A stretch of DNA of 60,000 bases, from assembly GCF_030272615.1 (NCBI RefSeq), contig NC_081406.1, positions 238,132,422 through 238,192,421 on the forward strand, written 5' to 3'. This document shows, piece by piece, positions 21,117 to 32,482 of the stretch. Origin of the DNA: Cryptomeria japonica (taxonomy: Eukaryota > Streptophyta > Pinopsida > Cupressales > Cupressaceae). Position 1 is the stretch's first letter, and every line of letters begins with the position of its first letter. Below the pieces are notes generated by a model. The model was not told where the DNA came from and searched no databases. It saw only the letters and a list, made by a program, of their open reading frames with translations. A program made the translations under genes and the position numbers.

Positions 21117-23129
21117 CTACTCAAGTGTCCCCATGTCGATGCTGAAAGACACCCCATCTAAAGGTGGTAAACTGCTCCACACTCTTGAAAAAGGCACTCC
21201 AATATCTAGTGGAGATGAATGTAGAACAAGTCCCAAAGACTCACATGTCTCCTCAAAGAATAAAGAGACCTCCTCCAACTGTTGTACATAAAAATCCACC
21301 ACAATCATATCAACCTCGAAAGAATGATCATGTAGAGAATGAACAAGAGGGTCAGAGTGTTCCCTCGCAACAATCAAAGAAGGATCATCTTCATCAAAGA
21401 GAAGATGAATATCATCAATGACGTCTCCCAAATCTGTAATATAGGACTCCACAAACAAACCTGCAATATTTGGCAAGTAATCATCCCATGAAACTGAAGC
21501 TGGAAGACAAGAAATATCATGTTGCACTGAATCACAAGAAGGCAAAATTGTCGCACTATCCGCATCATCAAGTCCAATAGGTGATATGATATCAATAGGA
21601 GGAGATGAAACACAAGGCTCAAGAATGGGGTCATATGTGAGAATCCCCAAGTTCAAGTACCCAAAGTCCTCCTCAAAATCTGAATCATCGCAAGAAGTGT
21701 GATCATCATGTGTAGAATCATCATATGTGAAATCGTCCTCATCAACTAAATCTGAAAAGGAGTATAACCGAGATGCATGATCAACTACCCCAGTCGCAAT
21801 GATAGCTCTAGCCTCCAAGTCTCTAATGAAAACTGACTCAAGGGTGAACTCCACAATTCTCTTTGTTACCCCATGTGTGATTTGATAGATGGAAAGGAGA
21901 TTGTTTTTCAAGTGGGGTACACACAACACATCATTAAATGAGTTATCCCCAATGGTAATAGTTCCTTTCCCAATCACATCCATGTATGTATGATTTCCCA
22001 TCAAAATTTGCGACATGGTGTAAGGCTCAAATGTAGAGAACATAGACTGCGAAGATTCCATATGATGAGAAGCCCCTGAATCTAGAAGCCATCTCCCTGA
22101 ATCATGACTTTTAGTAGAACAAAGAGCTTTTCCTTTTCTTGTCCAAAAAGAGTGATTCTTACCACTTGTAGAAGCCATGAATGCTTGCCCTTTCCCTTTT
22201 GAATGTGAGGAAGTGGAAGTTGATGAATCCTCCTTGTAAGAATTAGGCAAATCAATGTTGTCCTTTTTGAGGATATGTGTGAGCTCATCAATCTTCTTAG
22301 AATGGTAACGACACTCCTCATGACCAAAATTTTTACAATAGGGATAAGTAGGTATCTCCCTCTTTGGTGAATTGTCCCTCTTGGAGGAGGATTAATCTCC
22401 TTGTTATGGAGAAGGTGATGCTTCGTCCTTAGGCTTGGATTTCCATTTCTTCTTGTTTAAGTTGTCCTTTCCTTGGTTTCCTTTGTTCCCTTGATTTGCC
22501 ACTGATGCTTGAGACTTAGAAGTCTTAACAATGCCCATGCTTATCAACTTAGTTTGTTCCATCTTCAACATTTCGGCAAAAGCATCAAATATAGGCATTG
22601 TGTAGCTTGAACCCATTGTCATCCTATGGGTTTGGAAACTCGAAACAAATATTGCATATTCTTGTGGAAGTTTGCCCATCAAATTGAAGATCAATTGAGA
22701 ATCCTTCTTATAAATGCCACAATCTTTGAGTTGTGCCCTCAACTATTTTTCCTTAGTGACATAATCTTGTATAGTATCAAAGTTATTGGGATCTAACATG
22801 GTGAGATCACTATCAATTTGATATCCCCTAATCTCATCAACTTGACCATACAAGTCTTGAAACTTTTGCCAAGCACCCTTGATTAGAGTACATTTCTCAA
22901 TATGCAAAATGAGATCCTTTGATACATACTTTCTTAAGGTACCAATTACCATGATATTTTTAGTGAACCAATCCAAGTGAGCAATAGGATCAGCCTTAGG
23001 ATCAGTGGGAGCAACAATAGTTCCATCAATATAATGAGTTAGTCATTTTTCCATAAGTTTACTCCATGCATCAATTTTCCAAGTAGTATAATTATGAGGA
23101 GTTAAGAGAGGAAACTTAGGAGAACCCAT
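21117..23129 (-). pseudogene. Cop-J gag-protease with acidic C-terminal tail
   Basis: Start MGSPKFPLLTPHNYTTWK at 23129, the usual copia gag opening. The capsid-like part (23129-22404) includes GAWQKFQDLYGQVDEIRGYQ. A degraded zinc knuckle near 22330 keeps YCKNFGHEEC. The protease active site WLLDSGASHHM has its Asp codon at 22080-22082, and the usual post-protease block (LMGNHTYMDVIGKGTI, VLCVPHLKNNLLS) follows. From about residue 170 after the 22250 start, where integrase would begin, there is instead a stretch of some 200 residues rich in Asp and Glu, ending at 21117. Stops at about 23060 and 22742 and near 22390 break the frame. Gag would form particles and the protease would mature them; the tail is unrecognised. 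Confidence 0.82.
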
Positions 23130-24731
23130 AGCAGCAAAAAGGAAGAAACACAAGAGCACAAAAGCACAAGAGACACTCAATCAAAGTACCCCCCCAAAAT
23201 GATGATTTTTGGCACTTTATGTGTAGTGCGTGTACAATAGGCCACTTTCAAACAATGGAAAGGTGGACTTCTAATTTTGTTTTACAACTGCCCCAATAAG
23301 CTGAGAACTACAATGCAAAAGACCAACAAGATAGATCTATGCAATACAAGTGACAAATTGGCCAAAAAAGACCATATGCTGAAAGTACAATTTTTACCCA
23401 AAAACACTGCAAACTGATAGCATATTATGAGAGTAGAAAAAAAATTATGCACTTAAAAAAAAAAGGGCACCTGAAAAGGAGTTCGTATGAGCCCAAACAG
23501 AATCCCAAAAGTTGCAGAAATGAGGATTGGACATGTCCTTTCACCAAAAGCTAAGATTTTTGAAAAATTTGTCCATCAAAATCAGAAAATTATGCCACCA
23601 TGTGAAAGTACACGAACTATTAGCCCATTTCAAAAAAACTTGCACCAAAAAAGGAGCCAAAATGAGCAGGATATGGCCTTCCAAATTTGAACTGCAAAAC
23701 CAAAAATATCAACAGGAGGGGGCTGATAAATTTTCAAAAAAGATGAGGTTAGCAATCTGCAAGCCTAAATTTGACGACTGTATGGCCATTGCAGAAAACT
23801 TCACCCCTGCTGATTTGGCGTCCATATTGTATGGATGAATGACATGGCAAGATTTGATTGGTGGATGATGGTTTGGCAAGTGTATGGCTTGTTGATGTGT
23901 CAGTACACATGGCTTGCTGGGGTGGTATATGGAGCTAAGGTGTCTTGACACATGGCAATACGATTGATGATGATGCATTGGAAGGGCTGTGTGGCGGTTG
24001 GAGGTCAACATCGACGGTAGTTGTTTGACGGTTAGGGAGGACTGTGGGTGAAGCAGTGATGACCAACGAGGGGCCTGTAAAGTAGTGCTGGTTGTTGGGA
24101 AGTCTGCAGGCGATGGTCGGGAGAAACGTCGAAGGCCGGGTGTTGGTGGCTGCCAGGAACTTTGCGGGCAGTGAAGGAGACAAGTGGAGCGGATACGACA
24201 ATGGGAAGAGGTTAACAACTAGTAGGCAAAGGAATCAAGACTGCCGGTGGGATGCAGGGGAGGCTGTCGGTGGTTGGAACATTGACAAGTGAGTTGCCGA
24301 TAGGACGGGTTGCCCGGAGCATCGGGGGCCGTAGGGCACTGCAAACAGGGCTGAGGATGACGTACAGTGGTGGGGCCACTCCCTGCAAGTTGTAGACACG
24401 AGTACGATAGAGGGGGTGGGGGTAATTATCCTCCCCCCCCCACCCAAAAAAAAATTAAAAAAATCATTTATTTATTTGGCAGAAAATATAATTTTTTTTT
24501 TTTTGAAAATCGATACCGTACAGCCTAATAGGCTGATTTTTTCCTCCAAGCCCCAAATTTGACTTTCACCCAATATAGGTGAATTTATAGTCAAAATTCA
24601 TGGAAATGACCACCTAGACATGATGGTGAGGTTGGATTTGGTCTAGGACGCATCTAAAAGATGTTTCTCCTTAGATCTACCTCTTGACATTGCAATAATG
24701 TCTCTGAAAGATGAATCAATGACGCTCTAAT
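23130..24731 (-). other. Cop-J 5' leader, partly GC-rich
   Basis: 1.6 kb between primer site and gag start. The part at 23830-24420 is distinctly GC-richer than its surroundings and is followed by a C-run and A/T-rich stretch (24430-24500). Open frames exist there on both strands but show no recognisable domain. It could be the element's normal leader or a picked-up host fragment. Confidence 0.4.
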
Positions 24732-24744
24732 GGCTCTGATACAA
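24732..24744 (-). other. Cop-J primer-binding site
   Basis: The minus strand reads TTGTATCAGAGCC directly beside the 5' LTR, the copia initiator-Met site TTGGTATCAGAGCC with one G missing. Confidence 0.8.
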
Positions 24745-25222
24745 TGTGAGATTTTACCAAGATCAAGAGCTCAATGAAAAATATAAATAGAGACAAAATA
24801 TAGGACATGAATAAACTGTATTCTCATCAATAGATAAATTATCAATAGTTGTTACATACAATGTAGATGAGCCTACATATATAGGCAAGGCTATATGGAC
24901 ATGTGGGCACACAAACATGACATGTGGCTTAATAAGAAACAAGGGTAGGTAGGAAATAGGTGTGGTAGGTAGGAGAAACAATAAAATATTCAACATAAGG
25001 TGGATCACCCACCGAAGGTGGAATTATCACTCCACAATAAGTGGATATGATAGAGTAGTAACAAGATCACACCATAAAAGGTGGAATTCTCCTACACACA
25101 CTATCCCAATGTGGCACAAACACCCAAGTGTCTCATATCCAAACTACTATGAAATGCATTATCCTAAGTAAACTTAAGTAAGGTGTAATAATATCCAACA
25201 TGAATAATTAATTACACCTACA
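24745..25222 (-). repeat. Cop-J 5' LTR
   Basis: 478 bp, minus-strand ends TGTAGGTGTAATTAATT and AAATCTCACA. It pairs with 20189-20640. A CTATATATG stretch on the minus strand is a candidate TATA box. Confidence 0.9.
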
Positions 25223-26366
25223 ACAACCATGTTTGTTTATGTTTGGTATATCATCTAAAATATCCAAGTTTAGTCTAACCGGTAATAGATTGAGTTGAAC
25301 AACAAACTACTAAGTGTCAGTCAACTGGTAAGAAGGAACAAATAAGGAGATGGTTGCGGTAGAGATCCATGTTGAGTTAGATGTTGTGGTTTGGAATGTA
25401 TGCTTATGACATTGTAATGAGTCTATGGTTGTAAGTGCATCATGTTTGGAGAACCAGAAGTCATGTTTGTAATTGACTGTTGTATATTCAGTGTAGGGTT
25501 TGAGAATCGGTATCAAGATCTTTAACTAATGATGTTTTATGGTTTGGTGGTGAATCTTATCATATTCATTACTTAGTGATGATGTGTCAGAAACTGCGTG
25601 TAATGATAAGATTGCATTTGAGCATGTACAAGGATCGAATTTCTTGGGAAACAATGAAGTGCTTAGTAGAAAGTGTTAAGGGTTTGTCAACTTATCAGAT
25701 CGATGTGCAGTGATGTGTTATGATCATTCAATGATTGTAATTCTTTTGAAATTTGTTGTAATGATATATATGATGATTTTTAATGATTTGTAATGATCTA
25801 TGATTTAAATTCATTGTAGGTTAGGGATATGTAATCGACCTAATTAATAAGGTTATTTAGGTCAAGTTTGAGAAGGTTTCATGTGTCAGTGATCAGAGAA
25901 GAAAAGTGTATCGAACCAGATTGAGATGTCTGCATGAGTGAAGCAGATTGGAGCTGAAATGGATCTATACTATCAAGAAATGAGTGCTTTGATCAGATCA
26001 TTTATATGTTGTTCCCTAACAGTTGCAGCAACATTAAAATCCCTTAATCGAGTAGGTCCTAACATGCCTAATCTTGTAAATCCCTTCACCGGGTGGCTCA
26101 TTAATTTGGGTATAAATCCTTTATCAAGGTTACTCCTAATAGAGTAGAGCTCCTAACATGGCTAAGGTTAAAATCCCTTCATCGGATGACTCCTAATAGG
26201 GTATGCTCTTAACCGAGCATTATTGTAAAGCTCCTAACCAGGCTAGGCCTTTAACAGGGGGCATTTCGAAAGAGTGCAAACAATTTTGTTGGTATCAATT
26301 CCCATCATGGTTTTTCACATTTGGGTTTCCACATTAAAAATCCTTATGTTCATGTTGTGGATGGAT

Positions 26367-27480
26367 TGTTGAGTTATTCATTTGATGTCTTTGATAGACT
26401 TATAAAGCATTGAGAGGGGGGGTGAATCAGTGGTAGTAAAAACAATACCACTTTAAACACTGACTGGTTGAGATAATTAACAAGTTTACTAAACACTATG
26501 CATGCAATCCAAAATGATATTGAAGCATCCACAATAAGTAAAACATCCACCATAACACAAGTGTTTATACGTGGAAAACCCAAATGGGAAAAACCACCGT
26601 GAGATGGGACTCACAAGTTAACTATCTACAGTAATAGATAATTGACCAGTTAAGGTCTACAAAAATGCTATGCTAGGAGAAAATCCTATTAAAGATCCCA
26701 AAGCTCTGTTAGGAGCTATACCCTGTTAAAGGTAGTACCCTGTTAGGAGTAACCTTGGTAGAGGATTTCTGAATCCAAACTAATGGATCGCCTTGTTAGA
26801 GGATTTATACATTGAATCTTGTTAGAGCTTACTCAATTAGGGGATTTGACTATTGTAGTGATTAGAAAATAACAGGTGGTGTGATCTACAAGTAGCACAA
26901 CTTGCTTGAATAGTTCCTCTTCTGCTCACTCAAACTTGCATCACCAACAAATTATGCAATGCCTTCAATAACTTAGCACTTCTATCTTGCATCATACCAT
27001 ATATCAAAATAGTTCATTATAATGTCATTATATAGATATTTAGATCTCATGTTGGCTTAGGAATCAAATCACAATTTCCTAGGTACAGTGTATCTTGACA
27101 ATCAAACATAACTCATCATAAATTGTTGCCAAATTTGTCGGTTAGGGATAACTCATCACATAATCAATGAATACTGGTTGGAACACCAATACCAGTTAAG
27201 AGTTAACCACTTTCAACATATAAATCGATTGTACTCCATTTTCTTCTTTGATGGTTTTCGCTGAATCTCCAAGTTGATGTCAAGCCATTTCTGTATATAC
27301 CGGTTGTCTACATATACCAGTTAGACACCTTCTAAACCATCTTAAACTAAACATCAATACCAGTTGCAATACAAGTAACTTTTAGAAGTAAAACCGGTTT
27401 GTCTTAACTAAGATGACAATGTGAACATATGTGTGTGTCTACATGTTCTATAAATGACAACACATGAAGTCATCCATTAC
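26367..27480 (-). mobile_element. sLTR-3: minus-strand solo LTR inside sLTR-2
   Basis: The reverse complement ends ...CTGATTCACCCCCCCTCTCAATG...ACTCAACA at 26367 and contains the family's TCTCACCGTGGTTTTTCC stretch and CCTAACAGG array. Because sLTR-2 approaches it in the opposite direction, the pair forms a large inverted arrangement around 26366. The right boundary near 27480 is only approximate, as no duplicated target could be matched there. No internal coding sequence. Confidence 0.55.
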
Positions 27481-27704
27481 AATCATCATCAAGTCAATAG
27501 TCTTTACTATATTTTCTTAATGATGAACACTTAAGGAGCTACCAGTAATGTTTTGGTAAATCTGATTTCTAGATTGTTTGATCAGCTACCGGTACTAGTT
27601 ATGAACTATTTTTTGAAGTATTTTACAGATTAGTGAAATATTGCATTTTATTGTTATCACTTATTCACCCCCCTCTCAGTGTTAATCGGATCCTCAAAAT
27701 AACA

Positions 27705-28535
27705 GGACATTGAGAGTTATCCGATCTACCTTCTCTTGTGTCTTATCCTTCTCTGCCTCTTCTTTACCTACCACTGGTTGCTGCTTAGTAAGAACTTATT
27801 CTTTATCCTTTACTTGTGCACCTGTGATGCCACTTGGTGTAGTAACATCCTTAGGGGTCTCTTGAGCCTCTTCACCTTTCATCTCCACTATGTCTGGAGG
27901 ATTTTGACTATCTATAGCATCAAGGGTTGAATGGGTCTAGTCTACTAGATGAGAGGTGTCATCCTTCCAAGATTCATCTTCATTGATTGGTACTTGGTTG
28001 TTCTTTAGAAACTTTCTCCATATCTCTTTTGTTTCTTTTTTCACTTCAACCTTGCCAACCATAGGCCTGTTCACTCTATTTTTGCTTGTGAATTCCTTCT
28101 GGTTGGCCATCTCCATAAGTCTATTAACCTCTTCTTGAGATATGCAAGCACTTATGTTTATTAATTCTCTCTCTTTCATTTCTTTATCTAATCTACTTAC
28201 AGTTAGCCTCCTATAATCAAGAATATTATACAAAGCTTTTGGAATACTACGTTCTAGCTCAATTAATGACTTGATGAAGTTATGAAGATGCAACAAAACA
28301 ACTTCCTCAACTTTCCTTTGCTCTTTTTCATCAAAATCATCATAGTATACACTGATATTCTTAAGATTACCATCCTTAACAATTTCATCAATTAGTTCTT
28401 TTACAGTTAAAGGAGGAATAAAGGTATATTTACCCTCTACCTTGCCAGCTTCAAGGTCCTTATCAAATTATGTTCTTAGTCTTCTTCCTCTTTTAGGCCT
28501 ACTAATTAGAGAGGGTTCTAATTTTGACTTCTTTT
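27705..28535 (-). pseudogene. TOR-F ORF2, C-terminal segment
   Basis: Minus-strand frame with LTVKELIDEIVKDGNLKN, then KVEEVVLLHLHNFIKSLIEL and RPMVGKVEVKKETKEIWRKF, matching TOR-A (6305-6660), TOR-B (14850-15220) and TOR-E (50230-50640) in order. A Thr/Pro/Lys linker follows. It continues the frame at 57553 beyond TOR-E, and is cut at 27705 by sLTR-2. Confidence 0.65.
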
Positions 28536-29430
28536 TGTTGGCAATTGACACTCATTGGATTCATTTTGTTTTCATTGATGGGAGTCATTTACCGGCATTA
28601 GGAGGCATTTATCGACAGACATCATCTTTGGAGCATTCATGGCTATATCGACACCGTCACTGGCACCGACATTCAACACTTCAGGGAAGCCGACATCAAG
28701 GAAGATTTATTAGAAAATAATTTTGTAATTATTGTATAAGGTTGACATTGTATATGTTTATAATGTATTGTAAGCTGACATAAGTCATATTTTTTGTATG
28801 GGCATATAGGTCAGTGTGTTAGATCATTATGGGATATGTATATGGTGAGTAGTAATTGTTATGCGAGGATAGAAATTTTGAGGATCATGGAATGCGAAGA
28901 TCATTTGTATGCGAATGTTGTATCATACAATGATCTGAAAAATGTTTGTAAGACATTCTTGGAGGGAAGGTGATACCGGTAGTAGTGTTTAGGGTTTATG
29001 AACCGATTCAAAGCATAGCTATAACCAAAACTCTCTTTGGCATAGCAGATGCATTTTGTGAGTTCACTTTCATTATTTTACTTCAGAAGAATCTTGTAGT
29101 AGTGAGACTCTTTAGTGATGAGCAGTGTGCTCTAGGTAGTGTGCCTTCCTGCACATGCAGGCCCCCATTATATGTAGTATCTTTCATATGGCCAGTGAAT
29201 TGATATTGTGGGTCACAAATACCATCTTGGTTTTTCCTCTTTGAGGTTTTTCACTTATAAATTCTGTGTGTTATGGTGTTCATTCATGTGGATGGTTCAT
29301 TTACTTCAAGTTATATGTTTATTTCCTTACCAGTTTATATGTGTCTAGTATAAAAGCATAAAATCTTATCTTACTGGTAGAACACTGATTCACCCCCCCC
29401 CCCACCTCTCAGTGTTCTTGGATCTCAACA
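28536..29430 (+). repeat. TOR-E 5' LTR
   Basis: 895 bp, TGTTGG to TCTCAACA, followed by the primer site. Contains a hairpin CCTGCA-CA-TGCAGG at 29148-29161 and a C-run after TGATTCA near 29390. GGCATATAGG near 28800 may be the TATA region. Confidence 0.87.
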
Positions 29431-29431
29431 A

Positions 29432-29445
29432 TTGGTATCAGAGCC
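29432..29445 (+). other. TOR-E primer-binding site
   Basis: TTGGTATCAGAGCC, the exact initiator-Met-type site of plant copia elements, one base inside the LTR. Confidence 0.88.
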
Positions 29446-29504
29446 TAGTACCTTAGAGGAAGTTTAACAGTTTGAGGAAGATCCTGAAACCAAAATCTTT
29501 AGGC

Positions 29505-30632
29505 ATGGCTATGGAGAAACAACTATAGATGGCTCTTGAGGATTATGATGCTGAAAGGATGAAGACCTTGAAACTGCAAGATGAACTAAATTTTGCAAAT
29601 GAATTCATTCTTGTCCTGAAAGAAAGGTTATCATCTGCTCAAGCTAGAAGGAAGGAACTTTTGCAAAAACAAGATGATGATAATGCTCTCAAGAAACAAT
29701 GTTAGAAACTGAGTCAAGCAAACATGCTCATGGAAAATGAAATGCAAAACCTGACAATGAGGATGTCTAAGGATATTGAGGATAGAAAGAAGAAAGAAGA
29801 AAATCTTGCTACATCTCTGAATAACAAATTTGAGGAATGTGACCGATTGGCTCATGAGAATGATATGTTGAAGACTAGTTTGGTGCAATCCTAGAATAAT
29901 GAACAAGAACTTGAAAGACAAGTAATATCTCTAAGAGATTATCTGACTACTGCAAGTGAGTACAAAGAAAAGTTTAGGATCAATGCTGCACAATTGGATG
30001 AATTGTTGAAAGGATAAAGGCATAGTGATGATTCTAGAGGACTTGGATTTGTACAAGGTGAAAGCTTCGGTATTGCATATTAGACAATTGGTGTGCAGAA
30101 CTCATTAGAACAGAGGAAACCGGTAAGGCAATCTAATGCTTATAAATTCAATGGTAGATGTTTTGTTTGCAATAAATTTGGGCATATGGCTAAACAATGT
30201 AGAAATAGAGCAAATCAAAACTACAATTCTATTCTCGGTCAATGCACAAATTGCAAGAAGTATGGTCATAAGTTAGAGGACTGCAAAATGAATGTTAAAT
30301 GTCGTGCATGTGGAAAGTTTGGACATTTTTCTAATCACTGTAGGTCAAGGAATGATTATGGATATGTCAAAGCAATTCAGAAGAACAATGTTACATGTTA
30401 TGCATGCAACAAAATTGGTCATATTGCTAAGTACTGCAGAAGAGAGACTCAACCGGATAGCAATGATAAAGATAATGAGAAAGGAAAGAAAAAGGTAGAT
30501 GAAATAAAACAAGATCACACAAAGAGATGGGTTAGAAAATCTGAAGGACCAAGTGGAGATGGATCTACACCAGTAACTCCACCGATAGAACAAGGTATTC
30601 CTCCACCGTCAAGAAATTCCACCGATAATTGA
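29505..30632 (+). pseudogene. TOR-E ORF1: coiled coil with four intact CCHC knuckles
   Basis: One frame from the ATG at 29505 to the stop at 30630-30632 without a frameshift; only in-frame TAG/TAA codons interrupt it (for example near 29527, 29702, 29893, 30015 and 30082). Residues 1 to about 190 are a charged heptad-like coiled coil (ALEDYDAERMKTLKLQDEL). Four complete knuckles follow: CFVCNKFGHMAKQC, CTNCKKYGHKLEDC, CRACGKFGHFSNHC and CYACNKIGHIAKYC (30160-30440), then a Lys-rich and Pro-rich tail. Knuckles of this type bind RNA in gag proteins. The start chosen is the first ATG after the primer site and matches TOR-B. No capsid domain is seen, so this is a gag-like protein lacking its usual N-terminal part. 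Confidence 0.82.
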
Positions 30633-30999
30633 GGCATGAGGTTAGGGGTTGGCAAACTCATTGAAAAATTATGCATATTACCCCAGAGGAGATCTAAAAG
30701 AGATTTGGAGAGTTGGGTTCATCATTGATGAAGGTTCACCCGACACAAGACTATGAAACTGACATCTGGTAGGGTAGTTTGCGAAGCATTTATGACAGTG
30801 AAAGATTAGGGTTTTATTCGTTGATAAAAAGGGTAAGTGGATTCATTTTCACTCACCAAGCATTCAATTATTCAAAGCAAAGTCAAGGTGAATTTTGGGC
30901 GAATTAAGAGCATGCAAAAGCATTTTGAAAGGATTTCGAGCAGTTATCAGACAAGCACTCAATGTTCCAACCGACGTTCACTTTCAGGTATCCTTCGAA
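30633..30999 (+). other. TOR-E spacer between ORF1 and ORF2
   Basis: 367 bp, related to the TOR-B spacer. No reading frame or RNA gene recognised. Confidence 0.5.
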
Positions 31000-31246
31000 A
31001 TGATATCTCGATCTTTAGCTCCTACTTTCATTGCAAACCCCACTGTTGTCGAGGTTAAGGATAGGCTGAGGCCCATATTCAAGGAGGTTCCCTTGATTTC
31101 TAACAAGGAAGACTCTATAGGAGCATTTTCTAGGGTTCCTGATGATGTGATGTATGTTGAAGACATAACGACATACATTCACTACACCCTGGAGGATCTA
31201 GGCACAAAGGAGATCAAACGAATCTATCAATCCATGATACTGGGCA

Positions 31247-32461
31247 ATGTAATACCCTAAAAATAGTCACCTAAACCATGGGCCCCTAATCTTGACAACA
31301 TCACCAAGGTCCTTACCAAAGGCAATTAAATTAACCTTGAGCACACAATTAATTAATTCTTCAATCATCAAATTACATATGGCAAGTTAATCACTCAATA
31401 TTAATTAAATATTTATTGAATTAATTAAATTATTCCAAGTAAATCAATTTGATCAATTATCCTATTTAATTTATTAAATATCCTAGCATATTTAATTAAT
31501 TAATAAATTTGCCATTTAACCATAAAAAAAAGAATTAATTTACAAAAAAAGAGGAATTAATATGCAAAGAAAGAGTTAAATTGAAAATAAAAGAAAATAA
31601 TTAAATTGAGAGAATAAATCAAACTTGCGATATTTCTTCTTGTAAATTGAGATAACTTGAAATCAGAAAAGAAATTAAATTGAATTATTAATCATTCTCT
31701 AAAGTTAGAACTCAAAGCTTTTGAGAAAAGAAGTTCAGTTGCATTAAAAAGACATTTTTCTTGAATAAATTAAAGAAAAGTGCATGGAATCACCTATTTT
31801 TATCTCAAGTGCATGGAATTAATTAAATTTTATCTCCAATGCAAATTCAAACTTATAATCTGAATGCATTTCAATCAAGCTATAATTAGAATCTATCTCA
31901 AGGTTAACTGAATCTGATCTCTCAATTATTTCAATTATCCTAAATTGTGCTTTTTCTTGAGGAATCTGAACTGCTCATTACTAATTGATCTTGACTATTG
32001 GTCTCTCCCTTGAATCTCTATAAATTCAGCTTTCATCTCTCATTCAAAACACCCTAGAGATTTATTGTTATTATGCAGTTTTTGCTCTAGAGTCATTGAA
32101 GATATTGTGTTTTTGAGATTACTGAATCTTAGTTTAGCTTTTTGCATATTTAGTTCAATTATGATTTCTTGAATTCATATAGCATAATCTTCATTCATTT
32201 AGCTTAATCTTGCATCCATCTTGTATCCATTTATCTTATTCATGTGCTCATATAGATTAAATCCTTCATCTTGGTACTCACTGGTATTGCTTATACAAAT
32301 CTGAGAGCAAGTCTATACTCGCATCTTTTAGAAGGCAATGGGTCGATTTTTTATGGTTTTTATATTCATGATTATATCTGTCTAACCATACATGTAATGA
32401 CTTAATTGAAATGTTGTGTCTTAGAGCTTGCAAATCCTTATTCCACTTTCCACACACACAT
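31247..32461 (+). repeat. Tat-G 5' LTR
   Basis: Starts ATGTAATACCC and ends CACACACAT. It matches 47655-48874 throughout. The extra A and T outside TG...CA are included because only then do the flanks form a target-site duplication. Confidence 0.88.
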
Positions 32462-32463
32462 TT

Positions 32464-32482
32464 CTGGCATCCACTGTGGGGC
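32464..32482 (+). other. Tat-G primer-binding site, decayed
   Basis: CTGGCATCCACTGTGGGGC three bases inside the LTR. It looks like the plant gypsy site CTGGCGCCCACCGTGGGGC with C-to-T or G-to-A changes at former CG positions; that comparison is from memory. Confidence 0.6.

Larger units (their letters stand above)
20189..25222 (-). mobile_element. Cop-J: non-autonomous Ty1/copia element with gag and protease only
   Basis: Minus-strand element with LTRs at both ends (right 24745-25222 is the 5' LTR, left 20189-20640 the 3' LTR), an initiator-Met-type primer site beside the right LTR and a TAAGGGGGGG purine tract beside the left. The flanks GCAAC (20184-20188) and ACAAC (25223-25227) are a target-site duplication with one mismatch; closing the gap rebuilds GTCATTGATGGCAAC of the host LTR. 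The interior encodes gag and an aspartic protease followed by an acidic tail. There is no integrase, RT or RNase H, and no room for them. Confidence 0.88.
20053..27704 (+). mobile_element. sLTR-2: solo LTR split by Cop-J and sLTR-3
   Basis: Starts TGTTGGCATAACTGATGG at 20053 and ends CCTCAAAATAACA at 27704, bracketed by a perfect GGACA duplication (20048-20052 and 27705-27709). Its own sequence is 20053-20188, 25223-26366 and an end piece (about 27480-27704) with TTCACCCCCCTCTCAGTG. It carries the family's CCTAACAGG array at 26035-26250. Cop-J and sLTR-3 sit inside it. It interrupts the minus-strand ORF2 of TOR-F. Confidence 0.75.

Noticed and set aside
31247-32461. Tat-G LTR as strict TG...CA (31248-32460 and 47656-48873)
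   Set aside because: With those ends the flanks GGCAA and TAGGC do not match; including the outer A and T gives GGGCA/AGGCA and restores the interrupted TOR-E frame.
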